From contig CAYWXT010000135.1 in NCBI GenBank assembly GCA_964462125.1, forward strand, positions 1 to 14,811: a stretch of DNA of 14,811 nt, given 5' to 3'. The stretch is from JAWLFY01 sp964462125 (GTDB taxonomy: Bacteria > Planctomycetota > Planctomycetia > Pirellulales > Pirellulaceae). Of the stretch, positions 1-10,727 are shown one piece after another. Positions within the stretch are counted from its first letter, which is position 1. The number at the start of each line of letters is the position of its first letter. The translations under genes were made by a program, and so were the position numbers. A model generated the notes under the pieces. The model was not told the DNA's origin. It did no database searches and saw nothing but the letters and a program-made list of their open reading frames with translations.

Positions 1-1297
<1,297 letters not shown>

Positions 1298-1511
1298 GGT
1301 GACTTCTCGGTTGGGGTCGACTGACCGGATTCACACCGTCGCGGTCATCGAGCGCGCGCGTCGCGAAACAAGAGAGGCGCTATCGAGGCGGAAGCCGGTC
1401 AGTAGGCGGAAATGGGCTCCCGATATTGGGAATCGGGGTTGGTTTCACGGTAGCCGTCGCCGCTCAGATAGTAAACCGTCACCGCGTCGTCGCGCGGGCG
1501 GCCGTCCAGAT

Positions 1512-4112
<2,601 letters not shown>

Positions 4113-4518
4113 AAAATCCTGCTTCGGCTACGAAAAGGGGGCGGCCGGAACGGGAACGTTCGGCCCCGCTGATTTTAGCCGTTTACGGCATCTGCCGCGA
4201 TCCGGGATCGGCGGTGGGCGGGGAACCTCAGCGATTGCGTTTCGCAGGGGATTTCTGCGTCCCCTGGTTCACGAACAGCCCGCTCCGGGCGAGTTCGGAA
4301 ACGGCCACGACCGCCCGGTGGCGGAGTCCCCCCTCTCGAGCTTGATCGCATAGGACCGCGCCCGCACGCCGGGAAGTTCAAGCAGGAGTTCCAAGCCGAA
4401 TGGGTGACCGTGCAAAAAGACAGCAGAGGGTGGTCATTGAGCCAGTCGGCTGACACGCGAAGGTCCTACGAATGTCCTCGCGCAGCGATTCTCGAAGAGA
4501 TGGTCCGCTGCCTTGGGC
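4113..4518. other. Intergenic region between rnhA and gyrB, probable gyrB leader
   Basis: 406 nt with no convincing gene. Short reading frames on the minus strand are Arg/Pro/Ser-rich (4175-4456, GTG start) or under 50 codons (4269-4415, TTG start), and they lack ribosome binding sites. On the minus strand a TAAAAT hexamer (4172-4177) could be a -10 element for gyrB, but no good -35 lies at the right distance. A hairpin (4143-4165) lies between that hexamer and the gyrB start. Nothing else is recognised. Confidence 0.5.
4143..4165 (-). promoter_or_regulatory. Hairpin in the gyrB 5' leader
   Basis: A GGCCG-AACG / CGTT-CGGCC inverted repeat forms a nine-pair stem with one bulged base and a 4-nt loop. 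It lies 30 nt upstream of the gyrB ATG. On the gyrB strand it is followed by a C-run and TTTT, a weak terminator-like or attenuator-like arrangement. The structure is seen directly; any regulatory role is inference. Confidence 0.3.
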
Positions 4519-4971
4519 TCAGCGGAGGTACTGTTGACAGGCCTGCACGGCGAGCTCGTCGCAGCGTTCGTTCTCCGGGTGCCCGCTGTGGCCGTGGATG
4601 TGGCGGAACTCGATCCGGTGATGCTGCATCAGTTCGTCGAGCCGCTGCCACAGCTCGACGTTCTTCACGGGGACCAGCTTGGATCCTTCTTTCCGTTTCC
4701 AACCACGCTTCTTCCATCCCGCCATCCAGCTGCTGATGCCCTGGCCGACGTACTTGCTGTCGGAGAACAGCTTGACGGCGCACGGTTCGCGGAGCGACTC
4801 GAGGCCGCGGATCACCGCCATCAACTCCATCCGGTTGTTGGTCGTCTTCGGCTCACCGCCGCTGCGTTCGAGTTCCTTCTGGGTGCGAGGACAGCGGAGC
4901 AGGAAGCCCCAGCCGCCCGGTCCCGGGTTGCCGCTGCAGGCGCCGTCGGTATAGAGCTCCACCGGCTTCAT
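4519..4971 (-). CDS. rnhA: Ribonuclease HI
   Basis: 150 residues, the normal length for bacterial RNase HI, which degrades the RNA strand of RNA:DNA hybrids (Okazaki primers, R-loops) in the cytoplasm. The catalytic carboxylates are all present: D9 in YTDGACSGNPGPGG, E49 in NNRMELMAV, D71 in FSDSKYV and D138 in NERCDELA. The catalytic-loop histidine is H128 in HGHSGHPENE. The basic protrusion (GWKKRGWKRKEG) that helps E. coli RNase HI bind hybrids is also present. The ATG overlaps the stop codon of the upstream histidine kinase (ATGA, 4968-4971). A GGGAG ribosome binding site (4979-4983) sits 7 nt before it, inside the kinase gene, so translation is probably coupled. The pairing with a haem sensor kinase is unusual, but the enzyme itself is standard. 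Confidence 0.97.
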   Translation of the reverse strand: MKPVELYTDGACSGNPGPGGWGFLLRCPRTQKELERSGGEPKTTNNRMELMAVIRGLESLREPCAVKLFSDSKYVGQGISSWMAGWKKRGWKRKEGSKLVPVKNVELWQRLDELMQHHRIEFRHIHGHSGHPENERCDELAVQACQQYLR

Positions 4972-6776
4972 GAGGTTGCTCCCCGGGAAGGGGTGATGGT
5001 CGTCAGCACCCCGTCGCGTTGCGAAGGGAGTTGCGGGGGAGCGTCACCGAGCCGCCAGGGGAGGGTTACGAAGAAAGTGCTGCCGCGTCCCAGTTCGCTG
5101 ACGAAGTCGACTTCACCACCGAGCAGTTTCGCGAGCTCCTTGACGATCGACAGCCCGAGCCCGGTGCCGGAAAACTCGCGGGTCAGCCCCTCCCCGTCGA
5201 GCACCTTTTTGCTCTGACGGAACTTTTGGAAAATGATCGGTTGGTCTTCTTCGGCAATCCCCACGCCGGTGTCCCGGACCGAGAGCCGAAAGCGGCCATT
5301 CTCCAGGTCGGTGACGCTGACGGTGATCATCCCGCCCTCGGGCGTGAACTTGATCGCGTTGCTGAGCAGGTTGTTCGTGATCTGGCCCAATTTGTTCTGG
5401 TCCTGGTGGGTCGGCGGCAGGTCTTCCGGGATCTTGACCGTCACGGAGATGTTCTTTTCCTCCGACAGGGAGTGGATCATGTCGCACTGGGCGGCAACCA
5501 AGCGGGCGAGGTCGAACTCGTGGCAGCGAACCTCCATCTTGCCCGCCTCGACCTTGGCCAGGTCGAGGATGTCGTTGATCATTTCCAATAACATCCGGCC
5601 GCTTTTCTGAATGTTCGAGGCATATCGCCGCTGTTTCTCGTCGAGCGAGTCGATCCCCTGTAAGACCTCGGAAAAACCGATAATGCTGTTCAGCGGCGTC
5701 CGCAGTTCATGGCTCATGTTGGCCAGGAAGTCGCTTTTCAGCCGGTTCGCCTCGTACAGCTGCAGGTTCAACTGAGCCAATTGGTCGACCCGCGCGTCGA
5801 GCTCCCGGTTGACCTCCTGGATCTGGTCCTGCGTTTCGGTCAAGTGCCGAAGCATGCGGTTGAAGGCATCGGCGAGCTGGCGGAATTCGTCCTCGGTGTC
5901 GATCGTCGCCCGCTGGCTGGTGTCCCCGTGGGTGATCGCGTCGCTGACGTCGCGAAGGTGCAACAGGGGCTGGATCACCAAATACCGCACGATCGCGTGC
6001 AGGACGAACAGGCCGACGGCGATGATCAGCATCGCCATCGCGATCAAGATCGCCTGGATCCAGGTCTCCGTCTCCAGCGTCTCCTCGTACGGCATGCTCA
6101 CCTTCATCACCCGATACGGCGCCTGCTCGGCCAGCTGTACCGGGTCTTGGAGCGAAATCTCCTGTCCCTCGCGGTAATGGCAGGTGAAACAGCTCGGTTT
6201 GGGGAACACCGGTTTATAGTGGATGTACTTTCCGTCAATCGGTCCCCGCTCGGCGTAGACCGGCTTGCTGAACACCCGAATCCGCCGCATCGCCTCGTTC
6301 TCCCCCAAATCGAGATCCTTCGCCAAATCTGGCTGCTCATCGACGTAACGGCGGATCAACTCGCGGCGAAAGTCGGACTCCAGATCCTGCAATAGGCTCA
6401 ACTCAGGGGGAGAGGCTGATGGACTCGCCCGCCGCATGTCGGCAAAGGTTGGGGCATCACCGAGCGAGAGCAATTCGAATTCCATGTCCTCGCGAAGCAG
6501 CTCGCCGCGCAATGACTCCAGGACGTCCGCGGTCGATGCCGCTGCCGGGCCGCTGACCTCCCGTGACCACTCCGCGCTGTTGTGCAGCAGCATCAACTGG
6601 GCAGCCCCAAAGTCCTCCGCCCGCTGGCGGGTGTTGTCGAGCACCAAGCCGTTGGCCAACACCAGAACCACCCAGAAGGCACCGCACATCAACGCGATCA
6701 GCGCCGAACCGAAGAACAGAAGGCACTTCCGCTCCAGGCTCATCGAGGCGAACAGGCCCTGAAAGAGGCGAAACAT
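4968..6776 (-). CDS. Membrane sensor histidine kinase with DUF3365-like c-type haem sensor domain
   Basis: 602 residues from the ATG at 6776, chosen because GGGAG (6784-6788) lies 7 nt upstream; a frame open to 6875 would add 33 residues without a good signal. Order: TM1 (about 18-43); an extracytoplasmic sensor (44-237) with the CFTCH haem-c motif at 196-200 and the preceding YIHYKPVFPKPS typical of DUF3365/Tll0287-like domains; TM2 (about 238-263); HAMP (264-316); a coiled coil (about 310-345); HisKA with FLANMSHELRTPLNS (phospho-acceptor H356); and HATPase_c with N-box NNLLSNAIKF, G1 DTGVGI (502-507) and G2 GTGLGL (537-542). There is no receiver domain. It is expected to sense redox state or a small ligand through covalent haem and to phosphorylate an unlinked response regulator, none of which is in view. 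The stop overlaps the rnhA start by 4 nt. The haem ligand and signal are inference. Confidence 0.93.
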   Translation of the reverse strand: MFRLFQGLFASMSLERKCLLFFGSALIALMCGAFWVVLVLANGLVLDNTRQRAEDFGAAQLMLLHNSAEWSREVSGPAAASTADVLESLRGELLREDMEFELLSLGDAPTFADMRRASPSASPPELSLLQDLESDFRRELIRRYVDEQPDLAKDLDLGENEAMRRIRVFSKPVYAERGPIDGKYIHYKPVFPKPSCFTCHYREGQEISLQDPVQLAEQAPYRVMKVSMPYEETLETETWIQAILIAMAMLIIAVGLFVLHAIVRYLVIQPLLHLRDVSDAITHGDTSQRATIDTEDEFRQLADAFNRMLRHLTETQDQIQEVNRELDARVDQLAQLNLQLYEANRLKSDFLANMSHELRTPLNSIIGFSEVLQGIDSLDEKQRRYASNIQKSGRMLLEMINDILDLAKVEAGKMEVRCHEFDLARLVAAQCDMIHSLSEEKNISVTVKIPEDLPPTHQDQNKLGQITNNLLSNAIKFTPEGGMITVSVTDLENGRFRLSVRDTGVGIAEEDQPIIFQKFRQSKKVLDGEGLTREFSGTGLGLSIVKELAKLLGGEVDFVSELGRGSTFFVTLPWRLGDAPPQLPSQRDGVLTTITPSRGATS

Positions 6777-7130
6777 CAAGCTGCTCCCGGCAAATATATC
6801 CCCGTCCCCCACAGTGGCGAGTGTGACGAATTCGGGCGGCGGCGACGAGCCGAATTCCCAGACGGTATCCCACAAAGCGCCATCCGGGCGATTCCTTGCT
6901 GCATTTAACCCAAATTGCCCACCCCTGAATTCTTGCTCCCCGTTTTTGATGCGACTACGATGGCGGAGATATGGTGGCTCGACCTCCTTGCATCGTCGAT
7001 CCCGTCGTTCGATCCCCGTCGGTTGGGCCAGTCAATCAAGATCGCGGCCCGGAACGCGGGGGCCGACCCAGCCGCCAAACCTTCCCGCCCCTGAGCTGCA
7101 GCCCCGGTGACTGTAGAGGAGCCGAAAATC
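6777..7130. other. Divergent intergenic region, histidine kinase / SHD1 protein
   Basis: 354 nt between two divergent starts, so it should hold both promoters. It contains an 8-bp inverted repeat built on GAATTC (6828-6857), a third GAATTC near 6928, and a ribosome binding site on each side (GGGAG for the kinase, GAGGAG for the plus-strand gene). A TATATT on the minus strand (near 6793-6799) is too close to the kinase ribosome binding site to be its -10. No clear -35/-10 pair was found and no convincing ORF lies here. Confidence 0.45.
6828..6857. repeat. GAATTCGG / CCGAATTC inverted repeat
   Basis: Perfect 8-bp arms (6828-6835 and 6850-6857) are separated by 14 nt of GC-rich sequence. They lie 52-81 nt upstream of the histidine kinase start. 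It could be an operator half-site pair or a leader hairpin; the sequence alone does not decide. Confidence 0.4.
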
Positions 7131-8411
7131 ATGAAGCGTATGATCCGCCGGATCGTTCAATTGACGGTCGTCTTTTGCTTGGTCACGGTCCTCGGAGTCG
7201 GCCACGCTACGGCCGGTTGGTTGTTGCGTCGCCAACACTGCGCCCCGCCACCCACCCATTGTCGGCCAGCGCCCCCCTGCGGGCCTGTCGTCGTCCATTG
7301 CCAGCCGGTGGTCGTGCATTGTGCGCCCGTTCCTGCCTGTGACGCTCCCAGCGACGCCACACACCAGGAACCTGTGCCACCCCCCCCGGAACCGAATGAT
7401 ACGGAAACGGCACCGCCCCCACCGGCCGAAACTGATGAACCGATGCCAGAGCCCGAGCCGGTGCCAGAACCCGAGCCAGCGCCGGAACCCGAGCCAGCCC
7501 CGGAACCCGAGCCAGCCCCGGAACCCGAGCCAGCCCCGGAACCCGAGCCAGCCCCGGAACCTGAACCAGCCCCGGAACCTGAACCCGAGCCGGACCCGGA
7601 GCCAATGCCGGAACCTGAACCGGAGCCCGAACCCGATGACGATCCCTTTGACCCAGCTGACGATGACGATCCCTTTGACCCAGCTGACGAACCGGATCCA
7701 ACTGACGAGCCGGAGGATGACCCCATTGATGCATTGGACGCCGAGTCGGATCCCTTTGATGTCTCGGACGCCGAACCGCTCGATCCCCCCTCCGAAGACA
7801 TGCCGGAGGACGATCAGGATGCGGACGATCAGGACGCGGACGATTTGTTCGATTCACCCACCGATGAACCCGATCAACCAGCCGAGCGGGATGAACCAGA
7901 CGAATCGGAGGACGACGACGGACTGTTGAATGACCTGTTCGGTGCGTCATCGGAGGACGAGTCGCCAGAGGACGAGTCGCCAGAGGACGGGGCGACGGAG
8001 GACGAGGCAACCGATGATGGAGGGTTGGACGACCTGTTCGGCGATCCCCCAGCCGATGACGAGGAGAGCTCCGAAGGGGAAGAGAGCTCCGAAGGGAGCG
8101 ATGACTTGGACGATCTGTTCGGTGCTGTGCGGTCGACCGCTGGAGCAGTCCGGGTGGTGAGTTTGAAGTCGGTGGTGAAAGCGAACCCACTGGCCGACAC
8201 GCCGGTCCGGGTGTGGATCGACAACAGCGGCCGATATCAAACGGAGGGCCGCCTGATTGAGGTCGGCGAGGGTTTCGTGCGACTGTTGAAGACCAACGGC
8301 AACACCTGCACCGTCCCCAACGAGCGGATGTGCGAGGCGGATGCGGCGTACGTCGCAAGCCTGCGGTCCCAGATCGAAGCGGTCCGCCTCGCGATGGCCG
8401 CAACTCGTTAA
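7131..8411 (+). CDS. Secreted acidic Pro-Glu-repeat protein with C-terminal SHD1 domain
   Basis: 426 residues from the ATG at 7131, chosen for GAGGAG 9 nt upstream (7116-7121) and because it begins a good signal peptide (MKRMIRRIVQ, then a hydrophobic run, then ATAG, about 1-29). An upstream GTG at 7107 would only add eight residues before it. Residues 36-75 are two tandem copies of HC-x5-HC-x5-C. Residues 104-170 are a PEPEPA repeat. Residues 171-335 are very acidic (Asp/Glu/Ser/Pro) with repeated DDLFG/DLFG motifs. Residues 345-411 form an SHD1 (SLA1 homology domain 1) fold: VRVWIDNSGRYQTEGRLIEV, then GFVRLLKTNG and VPNERM. SHD1 is a short beta-barrel domain common in planctomycete secreted proteins, where its role is unknown. 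Localisation outside the cytoplasmic membrane is inferred. The next gene begins about 20 nt downstream, suggesting an operon. Confidence 0.85.
   Translation: MKRMIRRIVQLTVVFCLVTVLGVGHATAGWLLRRQHCAPPPTHCRPAPPCGPVVVHCQPVVVHCAPVPACDAPSDATHQEPVPPPPEPNDTETAPPPPAETDEPMPEPEPVPEPEPAPEPEPAPEPEPAPEPEPAPEPEPAPEPEPAPEPEPEPDPEPMPEPEPEPEPDDDPFDPADDDDPFDPADEPDPTDEPEDDPIDALDAESDPFDVSDAEPLDPPSEDMPEDDQDADDQDADDLFDSPTDEPDQPAERDEPDESEDDDGLLNDLFGASSEDESPEDESPEDGATEDEATDDGGLDDLFGDPPADDEESSEGEESSEGSDDLDDLFGAVRSTAGAVRVVSLKSVVKANPLADTPVRVWIDNSGRYQTEGRLIEVGEGFVRLLKTNGNTCTVPNERMCEADAAYVASLRSQIEAVRLAMAATR
7236..7355 (+). repeat. Duplicated His-Cys motif within the SHD1 protein
   Basis: Codons 36-55 and 56-75 encode two copies of the pattern HC-x5-HC-x5-C, with cysteines at residues 37, 44, 50, 57, 64 and 70. 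The filler is Pro/Val/Ala-rich. The pattern suggests a duplicated metal-binding or disulfide-forming unit just after the signal peptide. Confidence 0.6.
7455..7580 (+). repeat. 18-bp tandem repeat encoding EPAPEP units
   Basis: Seven head-to-tail units. The consensus is gagccagccccggaaccc; three units (7491-7544) are identical, and the edge units differ by one to a few bases. The repeat stays in frame and encodes the Pro-Glu stalk of the SHD1 protein. Near-identity at the DNA level points to recent expansion by slippage or unequal exchange. Confidence 0.9.
7635..7688 (+). repeat. 27-bp direct repeat encoding DDDPFDPAD
   Basis: Two identical 27-bp copies, 7635-7661 and 7662-7688, are in frame within the acidic region of the SHD1 protein. 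Further short direct repeats (around 7951-7985 and 8060-8100) lie downstream in the same gene. Confidence 0.85.
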
Positions 8412-8434
8412 GGAGTAGCCGAGCGGCCGTGATC

Positions 8435-8962
8435 ATGGACGAGTTGACCATCCGGCTGATGCACTACGACCCTCGGTGGCCGCAGGAGTTCGAGCAGACG
8501 CGCAGCAACGTTTTGCAGTCATGCGAAGGTTGGGTGACGGCGGTGGAGCACATCGGCAGCACCGCGATCTCCGGCTTGATCGCCCGTCCAATCGTCGACT
8601 TGTTGGCGGGCGTGGAGGGGGACGAGGCGATCGAACCGGCATCGATCTCGATCGAGGGGTTGAACTATCGACCGCTTCCGCCGCCGCCGTGGGTTGCCGA
8701 CAGCCCGGCTCGCCTGTTGCAAAAACCCCGCCACGGTGAGCCAACCCACCGGATCCTGCTGGTCCGCCGCGACACCGCCGCTTGGCAACGCGCCATCCGG
8801 CTCCGCGACTGGCTCCGCTGCCACCCTGAGGCGGCGATCCGGTTCGAGGAAGCCAAAGTCGACCGCTGGAAACGGGGTGAGGGAGACCCGCAGCGTTACG
8901 AGGCGGACAAGGCGGTCTTCTTTGCCCATCTCGAAGACCAGATCGACGCTGAACAAGGCTGA
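8435..8962 (+). CDS. GrpB family protein (UPF0157, nucleotidyltransferase fold)
   Basis: 175 residues, the usual length for the family. The opening MDELTIRLMHYDPRWPQEFE matches the GrpB N-terminus (a strand, then YDPxW). VEHIGSTAISGLIARPIVDLL (38-57) is the family signature (HIGSTxxxGLxxKPxxDI). Downstream come a conserved His in the GEPTHRILLV segment and LRDWLRCHPEAA plus YEADKAVFFAHLE at the C-terminus. The fold is that of minimal nucleotidyltransferases, but the substrate is unknown for most members. In this copy the usual Lys of the KP motif is Arg (R51). AAGGAG at 8409-8414 is the only Shine-Dalgarno-like site. It is 14 nt from an in-frame GTG (8429) and 20 nt from the ATG (8435), so the start may be either. 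It follows the SHD1 gene closely. Confidence 0.85.
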   Translation: MDELTIRLMHYDPRWPQEFEQTRSNVLQSCEGWVTAVEHIGSTAISGLIARPIVDLLAGVEGDEAIEPASISIEGLNYRPLPPPPWVADSPARLLQKPRHGEPTHRILLVRRDTAAWQRAIRLRDWLRCHPEAAIRFEEAKVDRWKRGEGDPQRYEADKAVFFAHLEDQIDAEQG

Positions 8963-8994
8963 GGGGGCGGTTCATGATCGCGGGCCCAGCTGAG

Positions 8995-9000
8995 TATACT
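8995..9000 (+). promoter_or_regulatory. Possible -10 element upstream of the kinase-like gene
   Basis: TATACT at 8995-9000 resembles a sigma-70 -10 hexamer. A weak TTCATG at 8971-8976 lies 18 nt upstream as a possible -35. It would give a leader of roughly 45 nt to the start at 9052. The -35 match is poor, so this is tentative. Confidence 0.3.
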
Positions 9001-9051
9001 GGGATGGTACCGTGATCGCTCTCATTTCCCGCCCTGGACTCCTCGCGTTTC

Positions 9052-10698
9052 ATGCCCGGCAGCCGACTCGGACCCCTCGCCGTTGAGTCAAAGCTTGGCG
9101 ATCACCCGTCGCAGAGTTCGGTTTGGCGGGCGGTGCACGTCCAGCAGCGGCGGGCCGTCGCGGTGAAGCTTTTTCCGATCCCGTTCGGGGGCACCCAAGA
9201 GGCCCGTCAGTCGTTCGCAGAGGAATGGGAGCGGCTCAAGAAGGTGCAGCATCCCGCGGTCGCCCGCTGCTACGGCGGCGGTTTCGAAGAGGGGGAAGCC
9301 TATCTCGCCCATGAGTTGATCGAGGGGGAGACGTTGGCGTCGCAGTTGGAACGGCGCGGCCGGCTTCCTTGGGAGGCGGTCCTTGACTTTGCCGAGCCGC
9401 TCGTCGACGCCTTGGAATACCTTCACGGCCGGGACATCGTCCACGGCCGGATTCAGCCCGACAAGATTCTGTTTGCCGGACTGAGCCCCGTCCTGATCGA
9501 TGTCCGCTCCTGTGATCCCGACACCCCTTTCCGCACCGGCAGACCGGCCACCCCAGGGGAGCTCGCGGTTCGCCCCCCAGAACAGATCCGCGACTCCCAC
9601 GCTGTCTCACCCCGCGGCGACCTGTATGCCCTCGGGGCGACGCTCTACTGGGCCCTGACCGGACGCCCACCGATTGACGGGGCGACTTCCGAAGAGGTCG
9701 CCGCCAACGCGGCGAAACAAATTCCCATGTCGGCGGCGTCGATCACGATGGACACCCCGGTGTGGCTCGATCGGCTGGTCAGCCAGTTGCTGGAAAAGGA
9801 CCGCACGGCCAGACCTCACGGGGCCGCCGCCGTCCGTCTCGCTTTGGCCGAGGTGCGGCGCCGGGCGATGTCCCGGTCAGGGGTTGCCGAACATGCCTCC
9901 TCCGGCTTCAGCCCCCTGGCGGTGACCGATCAGAGCCAGAAGGAGGAGGCGCGGCGGTTGTTGGGACGCCAGCGCCTGGAGCCGGAGGAAACGGAAGCGC
10001 CCGACGCGACCTCCTGGTATGAGAAATCATGGTTCCTGTTCGCCGCCCTGGCGGTCCTGGTCAGCGTCCTCGCTTACTTCGCGTGGCCGCTGAGCGAAGA
10101 CGCGATGCGGAGCCGCGCCGAAGCCCTCATGGCCCAGGAAACGCGGTCGGCGCTGAGCCGCGCCCGGATCAGCTACCTCGAGCCGATGCTCCGCAAGTTC
10201 CCCGAAGGGACCCACGCCGAGTGGGCGGAGGAACAGATCGAACGCGTCGAGATGGTCGAGGCCGAACATGCACTGTCGGTCAAGATCAATCGCAACCTGC
10301 CATTGAAGAACGAAGCCGAACGGACGTACGCCGAGGCGCATCGTTACGAACGCTTTGGCGACGCCGCGACTGCGCTCGACCAGTACCGCGGCATGGTCAC
10401 ACTGTTCGCTGGCGACGAGCAGTACCGGCCGTTCGTCAACCTGGCGCGGCGGCAGATCGCCGAGATCGAACGGGAAGGGCTTGATGAGGGCGAAGCGGCA
10501 GAGATCATCCGCGCCAAACTCGACGAAGCGGATCGCAAGCTCGAGGCCGGTCGCGTCGTCGCCGCCCGCAAGATCTGGTACGGCGTGGTTGAACTCTACG
10601 GCAACCACGCCAACGTCGCCCCCCTGGTCGCCCAGGCCCAAGATCGACTCGCCGAAATACCCGCCACCGAGACGTCCGAAGCAGCCAACCAGGAATGA
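9052..10698 (+). CDS. Membrane-anchored Ser/Thr protein-kinase-fold protein, predicted pseudokinase
   Basis: 548 residues. The kinase fold occupies about 6-270. The beta-3 lysine is present (AVAVK, K39), as are an alpha-C acidic cluster (57-60), RPPEQ (174-178, the APE region), RGDLYALGATLYWALTGRPP (188-207) and DRTARP (250-255). The glycine loop is eroded (LGDHPSQSSVW). The catalytic loop reads HGRIQPDKIL (131-140) instead of HRDLKPENIL, so the catalytic Asp is Arg and the Lys and Asn are replaced. DFG is DVR (150-152). The protein should therefore lack phosphotransfer, although ATP binding may persist. After a linker, one TM helix (about 327-345) leads to a 200-residue helical, TPR-like extracytoplasmic domain rich in Glu, Arg and Ala. 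The N-terminus MPGSRLGPLAVESKLG fits the family's usual start, but no ribosome binding site is clear. The gene converges on the methyltransferase with 20 nt between stops. Confidence 0.88.
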   Translation: MPGSRLGPLAVESKLGDHPSQSSVWRAVHVQQRRAVAVKLFPIPFGGTQEARQSFAEEWERLKKVQHPAVARCYGGGFEEGEAYLAHELIEGETLASQLERRGRLPWEAVLDFAEPLVDALEYLHGRDIVHGRIQPDKILFAGLSPVLIDVRSCDPDTPFRTGRPATPGELAVRPPEQIRDSHAVSPRGDLYALGATLYWALTGRPPIDGATSEEVAANAAKQIPMSAASITMDTPVWLDRLVSQLLEKDRTARPHGAAAVRLALAEVRRRAMSRSGVAEHASSGFSPLAVTDQSQKEEARRLLGRQRLEPEETEAPDATSWYEKSWFLFAALAVLVSVLAYFAWPLSEDAMRSRAEALMAQETRSALSRARISYLEPMLRKFPEGTHAEWAEEQIERVEMVEAEHALSVKINRNLPLKNEAERTYAEAHRYERFGDAATALDQYRGMVTLFAGDEQYRPFVNLARRQIAEIEREGLDEGEAAEIIRAKLDEADRKLEAGRVVAARKIWYGVVELYGNHANVAPLVAQAQDRLAEIPATETSEAANQE

Positions 10699-10727
10699 TT
10701 CGCTGGCCTCCGCGCCTCTCAGCGAAT
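10698..10727. terminator. Inverted repeat at the convergent gene junction
   Basis: ATTCGCTG (10698-10705) and CAGCGAAT (10720-10727) form a perfect 8-bp stem with a 14-nt loop. The repeat spans the gap between the stops of two convergent genes, as a bidirectional terminator would. Neither side has a U-tract, so intrinsic termination is uncertain. Confidence 0.35.

Noticed and set aside
1419..1437. CCCGAT / ATCGGG hairpin downstream of gyrB
   Set aside because: Six-pair stem with no U-tract on the gyrB strand, so not a credible terminator.
4175..4456. Possible small gene (93 codons, GTG start) between rnhA and gyrB, considered as a DciA/DUF721 homologue
   Set aside because: Arg/Pro/Ser-rich, no DUF721 motifs, no ribosome binding site, and it ends inside the gyrB leader.
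6793..6799. TATATT hexamer as the histidine kinase -10
   Set aside because: Transcription would begin at or inside the ribosome binding site, and no -35 is seen.
7207..8451. Minus-strand open frame of 414 codons, and a Gly-Ser repeat frame at 7157-7801
   Set aside because: Both are readings of the reverse complement of the Pro-Glu repeat gene. The plus strand has the signal peptide, ribosome binding site and SHD1 domain.
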